Part shown: piece after piece, positions 14,989-23,724 of the stretch
Position numbering within the stretch: the first letter of the stretch is position 1
Layout of the letters: every line of letters begins with the position of its first letter
Assembly: GCA_008933045.1 (NCBI GenBank)
Contig: WBXJ01000008.1
Location: 1 to 24,302 of the forward strand
Reading direction: 5' to 3'
Length of the DNA: 24,302 nt
Source of the DNA: Verrucomicrobiota bacterium
GTDB lineage: Bacteria; Verrucomicrobiota; Verrucomicrobiia; Limisphaerales; SXQI01
Program-made: the position numbers and the translations under genes
Notes under the pieces: model-generated
Databases searched by the model: none
The model's input: the letters and a program-made list of their open reading frames with translations, nothing else
Told to the model about the DNA's origin: nothing

Positions 14989-17900
14989 TTATTCGTGCTT
15001 GTGGTTTTGACCTTGCGGGTGGTTTGGAATGATTGGGGGTTGCGGATTGGCTTGGAGGTAGGCGTCTACGTCGCGGGTGACGACCATGCGTCCCCACATG
15101 ACGGCGGCATGACCTGGGAAGGTGCAGACGTAGTCGTAGTCACCTAGGTTGTTGGGGACGGTGATGCTAAGTGTCGCACTTTGCCCGGCTTCGAGGAGCT
15201 TGGTGGCTGCGATGATTTCGACCATGGCAGGGATGTAGGCGCGACCTCTACCGTCGGTTTGTTCTGGCTTCATCAGGGAGGCGGCTAGACCCACTTTTTC
15301 CCGTGAGCCGGGTTGCACGATGGCAAGGTTGTGCGGCATGAAATCGGCGTTCTCGACGATAATTTCGATGGCTTTGCCTGCCTCGACAACTAACCGAGGT
15401 GTGTCGTAGCGCATTTGTTCTCGGACTGCGCGGATGACGTAGACAGCGACTCGGAGGTCTTTGAGATCGCGGCGCAGGAGTTGGGCTTGGTCGGCGGGGA
15501 GAAACCCTGCAAGGTCGGTTGCGAATTGAATTGTTTCAACGTAATCGCGTGTGGTGCGTTGTTGTGTAGGGATTTTCTTAGCCCATTCAACGAGGTCTTG
15601 TGCGACCTTACCTACGCCGGTTTTGGGCCAAGTGTTGCGAGGCAAGGCGCGGAGTCCTTGTGCAGAGGTGGTGAGCTGTTGTCCTTTGGAGATGAGGGTT
15701 GAGAGCAGTGCGAAGACGGTCTCAGGTTGTTCGTTGAGTGAAACGCTGGCTCGGATCGCAGCTCGACGAAGGTTACCAGCAGCATCCGTGAAGATGTCGA
15801 GGCGGAGGCTGGGACTTGGTGCGCCGTTGCCTGTTTTCTGGAAGATCTCGCGCCGGTTGGCATCAAGTAATGTCAGGTTAAATCCTTCTAACCGTTTCCC
15901 AAGCTCGCTGTCGGTGCGGTTCCAGACAGTGACAGCTTCGATGGGGACTTCGTGGCCGAGGTTCACTTCCCACCAAGGATTGGTTTCGTTCTCGAGGGTG
16001 TGGGTTTGTGTGCCGCTGCCGTAGCTCCCGTCGGTGCGGTTGTCGATGGCGTTTTGGGCTTCGCCTCCGTTGGAGATGCTGGATTGGCGGGCTTTGCCTT
16101 GGGGCGCGATATTTTTGCCGTCGCTGTAGATTTGGACTTCGGCGAGGGTCAATGTTCCTTTGCGAGGCAATTCAATGCGCACAAATTGTGCTCCTTGGGT
16201 TTGTTTGCCTTGGGTCAGGGTGTTGATCTCCGGGGATGGATCTACGAGGAGCGGTTTGATGAGCGGGAATGCCTGGGCTCGTAGAGTGATGTCGCTGATG
16301 GTTGGAATGCCATTCAGTAGATCGGTCAGGGTCGAGGCGGCTTGGGCTGATTCCTTCCAGACTTGAGTGAACGAATTATCCGCAACGGCCAATGCGGCCC
16401 AAGCGGATGCCTTTACCTCGCCGGAGCCTCCAGTGCGTGCCAATTGGCTGATGGATGACCGGATGGGCTTCAGTTCTTCCGTCAGTTGGAATGGCAACAG
16501 GTGAGCGAGGTTGGATGCGGCTGCGGGGTCGGATTTGCCCCGTGTCTCGAGGAGAGAGAGGAGGAGTTTGGGGCGGGTCGTTTTGCGAGCTGTGGCAAGT
16601 GCGTCCAGAGCTACCATACGATCCGCATCTTGAACTCCGGAGCGGATCAGGATGGATTCGAGCACGGCGTCTGTTCGTTGCATTTTAAGCAGTTCGGAAG
16701 TGTTGACGCGGCTGATAAGGTAGTCGATTCCTGCGACGTTTTCGGTGGAGATGGGGCGACCTGATGCGATGGCTTGGCGCCATGAGGGTTCCAACTGTCG
16801 CAGAGTTTCGCGCAGGGTGTAATCGAGGTAGTAATCGGTCGGTTGGCCGAGGATCGCAAGTGCGACGTCGGTGGCTGCTTCCTCTTTGTAGAAGCTGGCA
16901 GCACGCACGGCCTCAAGGCGCACGCGTGGATGGGAATCTTTTGCCAATGTTTTGAACAATGATAGGGATTCGGGAACGCGATCCCTCCAGTAGCACAATA
17001 CGCGAGCGGCAGCTGCCCTTGCCTTGGGTTCTGGCGAGTTCAACATTTGCTTGAGCAGGGGGACATCGACCACATTCATCCATTGGTGAACCCACAGAAC
17101 TTCCATCAGGTGATGTTGGTAAGCAGGATCATTTTTATCGAGCGAAGTGGCCCATTTTTTCGCAGCGGCGACGACCTCTGCGGGAGGGCGTGTGCCGAGT
17201 TCAACTTTGGCGAGTTCTCGGGTTTGGTTCTCGGGTTCCGAGAGTAGTTTGACGAGTTTCGACACGGGTTCTCCGTAGATTTTAACGGGCTTCAGCAGAG
17301 GGCGACCTGGGTAGGTCATCCGGTAGATGCGTCCATGGCCATGGTCACGGTTGGGGTCACGAAGATGGTGCTGCATATGACCGATGATCGCATTATGCCA
17401 GTCGGTAATATAAATGGCTCCATCGGGACCCACCGAGACCGCGCTGGGACGGAAATTGGGGTCGCTTGAGGAGATCAGATTCTCCAAGGTTTCACCCTTC
17501 AATCCTGAACCTTCGTCTGTGACTTTAACACGGTAGATTCCCTGAAAACTGATCACGTTGGCGTTGAGGAAGTTTCCTTGAAACTCTTCAGGAAAATGCC
17601 GGCTCGTTAGCATGCCAGTTCCCGGGCATGGGCGGGAGGGACGGTTCCAAAACTCCTTCATGCCGGGATGCTTTGCGGGATAGTCTATGTGGCCGCTGAA
17701 GGCCGCTCCAAAATAATTGGCGTTGCCAGTAGCATCGGTGATGATGTCATTTCCCCACCCATCGAAAACACGACCGTGCGGATTGGCAAAGCCGTAGGAC
17801 ACATAGGTCTCGAATCGACCGGTGCGAGGTTCGAATCGGAAAATGGCTGCGTCGTTATTACGGACGGGGCCGCGTGCGGTCTCAACTTGTGTGCGGTGAA

Positions 17901-19407
17901 AAACGCCGTCGCTCAGGTAGATTGCTCCGCCCGGATCGAGGCAAATCGCATTGGCCGTATGGTGGGAGTCCGCTGAATCCATACCCATCAGCACGCGCTC
18001 CTTGGAATCGGCTTTGCCGTCACCATCAGTGTCGCGCATGAACCAAAGGTCGGGAGCTTGCATAACCAACACGCCATCCTTGTAGAATTGAAATCCGGTG
18101 GGGCCGTTCAGGTCGTCGGCGAAGGTGGTGCATTTGTCTGCTTTGCCATCTCCGTCGGTATCCTCAAAAACGAGAAGGCTGTCCCCCTTTTTGCTGAGGG
18201 GTGCGCGTTCCGGATAGTTGAGCCAAGCCGCCACCCACAGCCGTCCATGAGTATCCCAAGCCATTTGCACAGGCGCGACCAGTTCAGGAAATTGTTCCTC
18301 GCTGGCGAAAAGGTTGACCTTCATGCCGCTGTGGATCGTCATTTTGGCGATCGCCGCTTCGGCTCCAAGAAACGTGTGGCTTCCGTCGGGCAATGCGCCA
18401 CGTTTGTTGGTTTCGACCTTGGTGATAGAGGACAGATTTGAATCATCCACAACGAGGTCGCCACCTCGAGCGACGGCCCAAATCCGTTTATCGCGATTGG
18501 CGGTCATCACGTCGCGTTGCCCCATCTCTTCCTGCATCACCTTGTAATTCGTGATTTGAGGGCCGTCTTTGCCTGAAGGGAAACTCAGTTGGGATCGCCC
18601 GCCATAAACGTTATATCCGTCGATCGTCCGGTAGCGTCCGTGCCATTGCGCGTTCTTTTCGTTCACAACATCGCGCAGTTTTTTATAGTTCCCTTCGGGC
18701 GCAGGTTCGCCGAACACTTGTTCGAACAGGATAGGCGCAATGCGGCGATCTCCTTCATCGGTCAGGAAAATTCCGTTCGCGGTCAGTGATTTCCTCTCGC
18801 TGGCGGCGGCTTTATAGAGTTGTTGCGAGGGGGCGAAGAGGTTGATAAACGGAACCCGATTGCTCGCCGCCACTTCGGCCATCGCAACCGTGTAAAGCTG
18901 AAGGTTCGCATTGTTTACGGCGGGATCTGGAAAACTAGGGTCAACATGTTGCTCATTCGCAATGGGCGAAAAAAGGACGATCCGCACGGTGCCTCGATCT
19001 GAATAGTTTTTGGCTAATGTCTCTTTGAGGTATTTATCGAGGTCTTGCTTGAATTTGGGAAGACCGGCTTCGCCTTGAAACGATTCATTGAATCCGAAAA
19101 AAGCCCAAATTACATCGGCCTGAGCGCGTTTCAACCAATCGTCGGGTGTGCCGAAATTTTCGGAGCGATGTCTCGTCACGACCTCGTCCCCTGCGGCGGC
19201 TAAATTCCTAAAAACTAATTGATAATCAGGAAACCGAGCATGGACCAGAGTCTCGAGCCAGCCGGAATGTTGGAATCGATCGGGCAGCGCATTACCCACG
19301 AGGACAATATGATCGCCTTGTTTGAGGGTGAGTTTGGAGCCTTGCTGGGCATGTAAAAGGAACGGGCCAACGCTAAGCAACAATAAGAATAAGAATTTGA
19401 GACGCAT
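14989..19407 (-). CDS. Giant secreted PVC propeller protein with SGNH-like, HEAT-like, discoidin-like and azurin-like copper domains
   Basis: The 1472-residue protein starts with a signal peptide (MRLKFLFLLLLSVGPFLLHA). Residues of about 25-235 form an SGNH-hydrolase-like domain in which the usual GDS is GNA (IVLVGNALPDRF), so the serine nucleophile is absent. Residues of about 350-700 are the PVC 'membrane-bound dehydrogenase' propeller (TIGR02604 type, with LWVAAWLNYPE, DTDGDGKAD twice and GPDGAIYITDWHN). HEAT-like helical repeats (about 710-1050) and a discoidin-like beta domain (about 1100-1200, NPWWEVNLGHEVPIEAVTVW) follow. The C-terminus is a type 1 copper domain with ligands His1359 (DFMPHNLA), Cys1428, His1433 and Met1437 (CTFPGHAAVMWG), nearly the azurin motif. 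No CxxCH heme site is present. An electron-transfer role in the periplasm is inferred; the substrate is unknown. It is 105 bases downstream of trpE. Confidence 0.9.
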   Translation of the reverse strand: MRLKFLFLLLLSVGPFLLHAQQGSKLTLKQGDHIVLVGNALPDRFQHSGWLETLVHARFPDYQLVFRNLAAAGDEVVTRHRSENFGTPDDWLKRAQADVIWAFFGFNESFQGEAGLPKFKQDLDKYLKETLAKNYSDRGTVRIVLFSPIANEQHVDPSFPDPAVNNANLQLYTVAMAEVAASNRVPFINLFAPSQQLYKAAASERKSLTANGIFLTDEGDRRIAPILFEQVFGEPAPEGNYKKLRDVVNEKNAQWHGRYRTIDGYNVYGGRSQLSFPSGKDGPQITNYKVMQEEMGQRDVMTANRDKRIWAVARGGDLVVDDSNLSSITKVETNKRGALPDGSHTFLGAEAAIAKMTIHSGMKVNLFASEEQFPELVAPVQMAWDTHGRLWVAAWLNYPERAPLSKKGDSLLVFEDTDGDGKADKCTTFADDLNGPTGFQFYKDGVLVMQAPDLWFMRDTDGDGKADSKERVLMGMDSADSHHTANAICLDPGGAIYLSDGVFHRTQVETARGPVRNNDAAIFRFEPRTGRFETYVSYGFANPHGRVFDGWGNDIITDATGNANYFGAAFSGHIDYPAKHPGMKEFWNRPSRPCPGTGMLTSRHFPEEFQGNFLNANVISFQGIYRVKVTDEGSGLKGETLENLISSSDPNFRPSAVSVGPDGAIYITDWHNAIIGHMQHHLRDPNRDHGHGRIYRMTYPGRPLLKPVKIYGEPVSKLVKLLSEPENQTRELAKVELGTRPPAEVVAAAKKWATSLDKNDPAYQHHLMEVLWVHQWMNVVDVPLLKQMLNSPEPKARAAAARVLCYWRDRVPESLSLFKTLAKDSHPRVRLEAVRAASFYKEEAATDVALAILGQPTDYYLDYTLRETLRQLEPSWRQAIASGRPISTENVAGIDYLISRVNTSELLKMQRTDAVLESILIRSGVQDADRMVALDALATARKTTRPKLLLSLLETRGKSDPAAASNLAHLLPFQLTEELKPIRSSISQLARTGGSGEVKASAWAALAVADNSFTQVWKESAQAASTLTDLLNGIPTISDITLRAQAFPLIKPLLVDPSPEINTLTQGKQTQGAQFVRIELPRKGTLTLAEVQIYSDGKNIAPQGKARQSSISNGGEAQNAIDNRTDGSYGSGTQTHTLENETNPWWEVNLGHEVPIEAVTVWNRTDSELGKRLEGFNLTLLDANRREIFQKTGNGAPSPSLRLDIFTDAAGNLRRAAIRASVSLNEQPETVFALLSTLISKGQQLTTSAQGLRALPRNTWPKTGVGKVAQDLVEWAKKIPTQQRTTRDYVETIQFATDLAGFLPADQAQLLRRDLKDLRVAVYVIRAVREQMRYDTPRLVVEAGKAIEIIVENADFMPHNLAIVQPGSREKVGLAASLMKPEQTDGRGRAYIPAMVEIIAATKLLEAGQSATLSITVPNNLGDYDYVCTFPGHAAVMWGRMVVTRDVDAYLQANPQPPIIPNHPQGQNHKHE

Positions 19408-19448
19408 GGGTTTGAGTGTTATCGGTTCTTCAGACTCGGGTTTGAGTG
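19408..19448 (-). repeat. 11-bp direct repeat before the giant gene's start codon
   Basis: On the minus strand CACTCAAACCC occurs at 19448-19438 and again at 19418-19408, directly abutting the ATG at 19407. The period is 30 bases. It could be an operator or a chance duplication. Confidence 0.5.
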
Positions 19449-19512
19449 GATCTATTCGTAATTTTTTTCTGCTTTACCACAGTTCCGACTGGGGTTCGGC
19501 GACTTTCATTTT

Positions 19513-21042
19513 TTAAGGATTTTGATTAAAGCTCTCCGCAAGGGCAACAGCTTTCAGCATGGCTTTAGATTTATTCACCGTTTCTTGAAATTCAGATTCT
19601 GGCGTGGAATCATTGACCCACCCGCCGCCCGCTTGCACATGCGCCAACCCGTCCTTGATCAAGGCCGTTCGGATCGTGATGCAACAATCCAAGTTGCCAC
19701 TGAACGAGAAATACCCCACGCATCCGCCGTATGGACCGCGCTGAGTTTGTTCGAGTTCGGCGATGATTTGCATCGCTCGAATCTTGGGTGCTCCCGACAA
19801 TGTGCCCGCAGGGAATGTCGCGCGCATCAGGTCGTAGGGTGTTTTGTCGGCAGCGAGTTGCCCTTGCACCTCTGACACGATGTGCATGACGTGACTGTAA
19901 CGTTCGATAATCATCAACTCATTCACTCGCACCGAACCGTAATCGCACACTCTGCCTAAATCATTGCGGGCCAAGTCCACGAGCATCACATGTTCCGCGC
20001 GCTCCTTGGGGTCGGCTAGAAGGTCTTTTTCATTTGCCAGATCTTCCGCTTCAGTTTTCCCTCGAGGCCGAGTCCCAGCGATCGGGCGGATTTCGACCTG
20101 ATGATCCTCGCAGCGCACATGAATTTCTGGCGAGGCTCCCACAAGTGCAAACCCTTCCAACTCAAGCAAAAACATGTACGGCGAAGGATTGATCGAACGT
20201 GCGGCGCGGTAGATATCGATCGGCGCGGCGTGGGTTTTCGTGGAGAATCGCTGCGATCCCACCACTTGGATAATGTCGCCGTTGACGATGTATTTTTTTG
20301 CCGCCGCGACATGAGCAAAAAACTGTTCCCGCGTCAGGTTAGATTCAAATGGCAATGCAGGCACCTCGCTCGGCAAGTCTGCGGGTTTGAATTCGATCGG
20401 TTGCTCAAGCAACGCAACAAGGCGGTCGATTTCTCCCAACGCATTCTCATACGCGTCCTCGGCCGACGTGGTGTGATCGATCACAGCGTTAACGAGGATC
20501 GTCAGCGTTTGCGCGACTCGATCGAAGATCAATAACTCATCAGCGATCAGGAAATACATCGTAGGAGTGCCCAGATCATTCCGCTGAGGACGCGGGACGA
20601 TCGGCTCCACATCATGGATAAATTCGTAGCCAATAAACCCGACTGCACCCCCTGTAAAACGTGGCAGATTGGGAAGCGTCACGGGTCGGAACTGCTGCAA
20701 TAACCGTTCGACAACCACCAATCCGTCTTTCACCACTTCCGGGCCTGCTGTGGATGCTTCCGGCGAGACTCGAAAGGTCTGAGTGACTTTGCCATTCTCC
20801 AAAACGGAAACCTGATCTCCCTCCTGACGAATGATAGCGCGGGGGTTACAGCCGACGAAGGAATAACGCCCCAAATGTTCTCCGCCTTCCACGGATTCAA
20901 AAATGAAGGACTCGCCCTGACCCCGAATCTTGAGATAAGCCGAAAGCGGCGTCTCATAATCCGCCAGCAACCGCCGAGAGACCGGGATCAAGTTTCCTTG
21001 TTCGGTCAGCTTCATAAACTCGTCAAGATTTGGCGAATACAT
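19513..21042 (-). CDS. trpE: Anthranilate synthase component I
   Basis: This 509-residue cytoplasmic enzyme converts chorismate to anthranilate with a glutamine amidotransferase partner (TrpG), the first step of tryptophan synthesis. The N-terminal domain contains the regulatory-site stretch ESVEGGEHLGRYSFVG. The C-terminal chorismate-binding domain shows PIAGTRPRGKTEAED, DLARNDLGRVC, FPAGTLSGAPKIRAM, GPYGGCVGYFSFSGN and VQAGGGWVNDSTPESEF. The length and TLSGAPK/PIAGTRPRG motifs favour TrpE over PabB. I chose ATG 21042, which gives the family N-terminus MYSPNLDEF; the frame is open upstream only by overlapping the membrane-protein gene. No trpG is adjacent: the next gene downstream is the giant secreted protein. 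The start lies 29 bases after the membrane-protein gene, in a cluster with hisI and hisF. Confidence 0.96.
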   Translation of the reverse strand: MYSPNLDEFMKLTEQGNLIPVSRRLLADYETPLSAYLKIRGQGESFIFESVEGGEHLGRYSFVGCNPRAIIRQEGDQVSVLENGKVTQTFRVSPEASTAGPEVVKDGLVVVERLLQQFRPVTLPNLPRFTGGAVGFIGYEFIHDVEPIVPRPQRNDLGTPTMYFLIADELLIFDRVAQTLTILVNAVIDHTTSAEDAYENALGEIDRLVALLEQPIEFKPADLPSEVPALPFESNLTREQFFAHVAAAKKYIVNGDIIQVVGSQRFSTKTHAAPIDIYRAARSINPSPYMFLLELEGFALVGASPEIHVRCEDHQVEIRPIAGTRPRGKTEAEDLANEKDLLADPKERAEHVMLVDLARNDLGRVCDYGSVRVNELMIIERYSHVMHIVSEVQGQLAADKTPYDLMRATFPAGTLSGAPKIRAMQIIAELEQTQRGPYGGCVGYFSFSGNLDCCITIRTALIKDGLAHVQAGGGWVNDSTPESEFQETVNKSKAMLKAVALAESFNQNP

Positions 21043-21071
21043 AGTCAGGCAATTGGTGCGCACGAATATAC

Positions 21072-21593
21072 CTAACGACGGCGCATCCGCCACAAGGAAA
21101 GACAGGAGAATACTAAAATCGCCAAGCTGTAAGTGATCATCCCCATCCCCACACCCAACGGCATGAGCCTTGACTCTCCAAACGCCAGCAAAAGAAACCC
21201 AATCATCGCCACCAATGACGATTGGCCCAAGATACAACCCAGCACAAGCAACACCGGCGCATTCGATAAGTGCCTTGCCATCCAGCCTCGGTAAGCATCC
21301 TCACCCATCGTTCGCATCAGCCAGGCCCCTTGAAAATTCCGCGCCGCCACCAATAAACTCGTGGTCACAATAATAATTGCGGGCAACGTCCAGAACGCAA
21401 CCACCACCGTAATCACGGCGTTCACCACCAACCCACCACGCCACCCTAACCGTTTTGCGATTGGATTCGCCTCCAGCACTAAATTCGGCGTCGCCACAAA
21501 CGTGCTCAGAAAATCCATCCCCCGCGCAAACGCGATCGCCGCGAGGCTAATCCACCACAACGGCGTGTTGAACGGAACTATTTGATCTGACAT
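21072..21593 (-). CDS. Small integral membrane protein of unknown function
   Basis: The 173-residue protein has about four to five hydrophobic helices: an N-terminal one, GLVVNAVITVVVAFWTLPAI, VLLVLGCILG, LVAMIGFLLLAFG and MITYSLAILVFSCLSLW. The stretch RGMDFLSTFVATPNLVLEAN (residues 24-43), followed by PIAKRLGW, resembles DUF5658-like membrane proteins, where a DxxST and an E/GNP motif are conserved. I cannot assign a function. It lies between hisI and trpE with gaps of 58 and 29 bases and is likely co-transcribed with them, though nothing links it to amino acid synthesis. Confidence 0.8.
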   Translation of the reverse strand: MSDQIVPFNTPLWWISLAAIAFARGMDFLSTFVATPNLVLEANPIAKRLGWRGGLVVNAVITVVVAFWTLPAIIIVTTSLLVAARNFQGAWLMRTMGEDAYRGWMARHLSNAPVLLVLGCILGQSSLVAMIGFLLLAFGESRLMPLGVGMGMITYSLAILVFSCLSLWRMRRR

Positions 21594-21651
21594 GATGGAC
21601 GACGATTTCCTCTCCCACTGACGAAATCAACCCTGAAATGGCGCCAGCCAA

Positions 21652-22044
21652 TCAGCCCTTCTTTCCATAAATCTGTTCCGGAGTCTCAAGCTGCGCTTCC
21701 GTGACCCTCAACGCATCCCCCGAAGCACTCACCGAACGAAAAAAACAACTTTTGTAACCCTCGTGACACGCCGCTCCCGTCTGCTCCACTTGCACCAACA
21801 ACGTGTCCCCATCACAATCCAAGGCCATATCCTTTACCTTCTGAAAATGACCGCTCGATTCCCCTTTGACCCAAAATTTTTGACGCGAACGACTCCAGAA
21901 ACACGTATTCCCCGTCGCCACCGTGCGTTCCACCGACGCACGATTCATCCACGCCATCATCAACACTCGGCCAGTCCCTGCCTCCTGTACAATCGCCGGA
22001 ATCAACCCGTCCTCATTAAACTTTAACTTCTCGATAAAACTCAT
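21652..22044 (-). CDS. hisI: Phosphoribosyl-AMP cyclohydrolase
   Basis: The 130-residue enzyme opens the purine ring of phosphoribosyl-AMP in the third step of histidine synthesis. Metal-binding residues are visible: the DCDGD stretch (Asp76, Asp78, Asp80) for magnesium and Cys77, Cys93 and Cys100 (C-x15-C-x6-C) for zinc. The signatures NTCFWSRSRQKFWVKGESSG and EQTGAACHEGYKSCFFR are canonical. The protein is monofunctional: there is no HisE pyrophosphohydrolase domain after residue 115. A weak AAGGTG precedes the ATG. It is 38 bases downstream of hisF and probably co-transcribed. Confidence 0.97.
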   Translation of the reverse strand: MSFIEKLKFNEDGLIPAIVQEAGTGRVLMMAWMNRASVERTVATGNTCFWSRSRQKFWVKGESSGHFQKVKDMALDCDGDTLLVQVEQTGAACHEGYKSCFFRSVSASGDALRVTEAQLETPEQIYGKKG

Positions 22045-22082
22045 TCTTCACACCTTGGTAAAAAACCTAAACTTTACTCGGC

Positions 22083-22856
22083 TCAACAACGAACCGTAAT
22101 TCCTTGTTCAGCCAGATAAGCCTTCACTTGACCCACCGTAAAAACTCCGAAATGAAAGATGCTCGCCGCCAACACCGCATCCGCCCGGCCCTCCAACAAA
22201 ACCTCGGCCAAATGCGCCAACGTCCCCGCCCCGCCACTCGCCACCACGGGCACCGGCACCGCTTCGCTGATCCTCCTCGTAATCAATAGATCAAACCCCT
22301 GCTTCATCCCATCCGAATCAATACTATTCAAAACAATCTCCCCAGCCCCCAACTCCACCGCACGCTCGGCCCAATCCTGCACCTCCCACCCCGTTGACTT
22401 CCGACCCCCGTGAGAAAACACCTCCCACCGCCCCGGCCCCGTTAATTTGCAATCGATCGAGACCACCACACATTGACTTCCAAACTTCTCCGCCCCCTCA
22501 CGAATCAAATCCGGCGTGGCCAATGCTGCCGAGTTAATCGACACCTTATCTGCCCCCGCCTTCAACATCACCTTCATATCTGCCACCGAGCGAATCCCGC
22601 CCCCGACAGTCAAAGGCATGAAACAACGATCCGCAACCCGCTCAATCGTTTCCACCATCGTCCCCCTGCCCTGAGCACTCGCCGTGATATCAAAAAACAC
22701 CATCTCATCGGCCCCCTGCTCGTCATACAGCACCGCCAACGTCACAGGATCCCCCACGTTCCGCAGGCCACCCTCCTCGACCTTGCCAAACTGCACACCG
22801 CGGGTCACCGCCCCATCATGCACGTCCAAACAGGGAATGACTCGTTTCGCCAACAT
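22083..22856 (-). CDS. hisF: Imidazole glycerol phosphate synthase, cyclase subunit
   Basis: The 257-residue TIM-barrel enzyme works with the glutaminase HisH to make imidazole glycerol phosphate and AICAR in histidine synthesis. Catalytic Asp11 (MLAKRVIPCLDVHDG) and Asp135 (VVSIDCKLTG, equivalent to Asp130 of other HisF) are present. The phosphate-binding loops GGGIRS, SINS, GAGEIVLNSID and ASGGAG are also present. I chose ATG 22856 because it gives the almost invariant N-terminus; ATGs at 22862 and 22883 are also in frame. No hisH is in the window. It heads the hisF-hisI-membrane protein-trpE cluster and is divergent from the aquaporin gene. Confidence 0.97.
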   Translation of the reverse strand: MLAKRVIPCLDVHDGAVTRGVQFGKVEEGGLRNVGDPVTLAVLYDEQGADEMVFFDITASAQGRGTMVETIERVADRCFMPLTVGGGIRSVADMKVMLKAGADKVSINSAALATPDLIREGAEKFGSQCVVVSIDCKLTGPGRWEVFSHGGRKSTGWEVQDWAERAVELGAGEIVLNSIDSDGMKQGFDLLITRRISEAVPVPVVASGGAGTLAHLAEVLLEGRADAVLAASIFHFGVFTVGQVKAYLAEQGITVRC

Positions 22857-22994
22857 ATTCATCGTCACAAAGAACCCATTCAATAACGTTTAAGAACACC
22901 CCCTGACAAGCCCGAGAATTCCGAAGCCCCCATTACCCTATCTTCTGAACCGATTCCAACTTTGTTTGATACACGACACGGACACTCAATTGCG

Positions 22995-23023
22995 TTGCAT
23001 CGATATTCGTTCAAAAGCATAAT
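22995..23023 (+). promoter_or_regulatory. Putative promoter of the aquaporin-arsC pair
   Basis: TTGCAT (22995-23000) and CATAAT (23018-23023) are separated by exactly 17 bases. Transcription would start near 23030, leaving only two or three bases before the ATG at 23033. The spacer contains the palindrome-like ATCGAT/ATATTCG area, but I see no clear ArsR operator. Confidence 0.5.
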
Positions 23024-23032
23024 TAAGGGACA

Positions 23033-23701
23033 ATGGTTCGCTCGAAAATCACGCTTTTTAACCGAATGCTGGCTGAGGCGCTGGGAACTTTTGCCATGGT
23101 TTTTGTTGGCACAGGTGCCATCGTGATTGATCAACAATTCAATGGCGTGATCACGCACGCTGGGATCGCGCTCACGTTTGGACTCATTGTTTTGGCCATG
23201 ATTTATACTCTTGGCGATGTCTCGGGGGCGCATTTCAATCCTGCGGTGACGGTGGCTTTTTTTGCCGCTCGACGGTTGGAATCTAACGTGGTCATTCCCT
23301 ATGTCCTCAGTCAAACGGTCGGGGCACTATGCGCGAGCGGGCTACTTTGGTGGATGTTTCCCGAGAGCAACGGTTTGGGGGCTACTCATGCTCACGGCCC
23401 TCACCTGCGAGCTTTTGTGATGGAGTTTGTTCTGACCTTGATCTTGATGGTTGTCATCCTGAGCGTCTCAACGGGTGCTCAAGAAAAGGGGATCACCGCA
23501 GGGATCGTGGTCGGGAGTGTCATCGGGCTTGAGGCCATGTTTGCCGGGCCGGTTTGTGGTGCTTCCATGAACCCTGTGCGTTCGTTGGCTCCTGCTCTGG
23601 TCTCCTGGCAGTTGGGCGATCTTTGGATTTATCTCTTGGCACCCATCATGGGTGCACTGGCAGCAGTCCCGTTGACCCGAGCCTTGAGGCCGACCGTTTG
23701 A
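23033..23701 (+). CDS. Aquaporin/glycerol-facilitator family channel, probable arsenite channel
   Basis: The 222-residue inner-membrane channel has six hydrophobic helices and two half-helices. The pore motifs are SGAHFNPAVT (NPA at 69-71) and CGASMNPVRSLAPAL (NPV at 180-182, with the selectivity-filter Arg183). The second motif has Val instead of Ala, a known variation in NIP-like bacterial channels. The gene lies 23 bases before an arsenate reductase on the same strand. That pairing is known from AqpS-ArsC systems, where the channel lets arsenite out after arsenate reduction, so arsenite efflux is the likeliest role here. Water, glycerol or boric acid passage cannot be excluded. A weak AAGGGA lies immediately upstream. 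Confidence 0.92.
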   Translation: MVRSKITLFNRMLAEALGTFAMVFVGTGAIVIDQQFNGVITHAGIALTFGLIVLAMIYTLGDVSGAHFNPAVTVAFFAARRLESNVVIPYVLSQTVGALCASGLLWWMFPESNGLGATHAHGPHLRAFVMEFVLTLILMVVILSVSTGAQEKGITAGIVVGSVIGLEAMFAGPVCGASMNPVRSLAPALVSWQLGDLWIYLLAPIMGALAAVPLTRALRPTV

Positions 23702-23724
23702 ACCGTTAGTCTTGTTTTATTCTT

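Noticed and set aside
14838..15032. 64-codon plus-strand frame starting MEARVGIEPTN
   Set aside because: It is the antisense translation of tRNA-Cys, a well-known spurious peptide.
22880..23314. 144-codon minus-strand frame upstream of hisF
   Set aside because: It is antisense to the aquaporin gene and covers the divergent promoter region.
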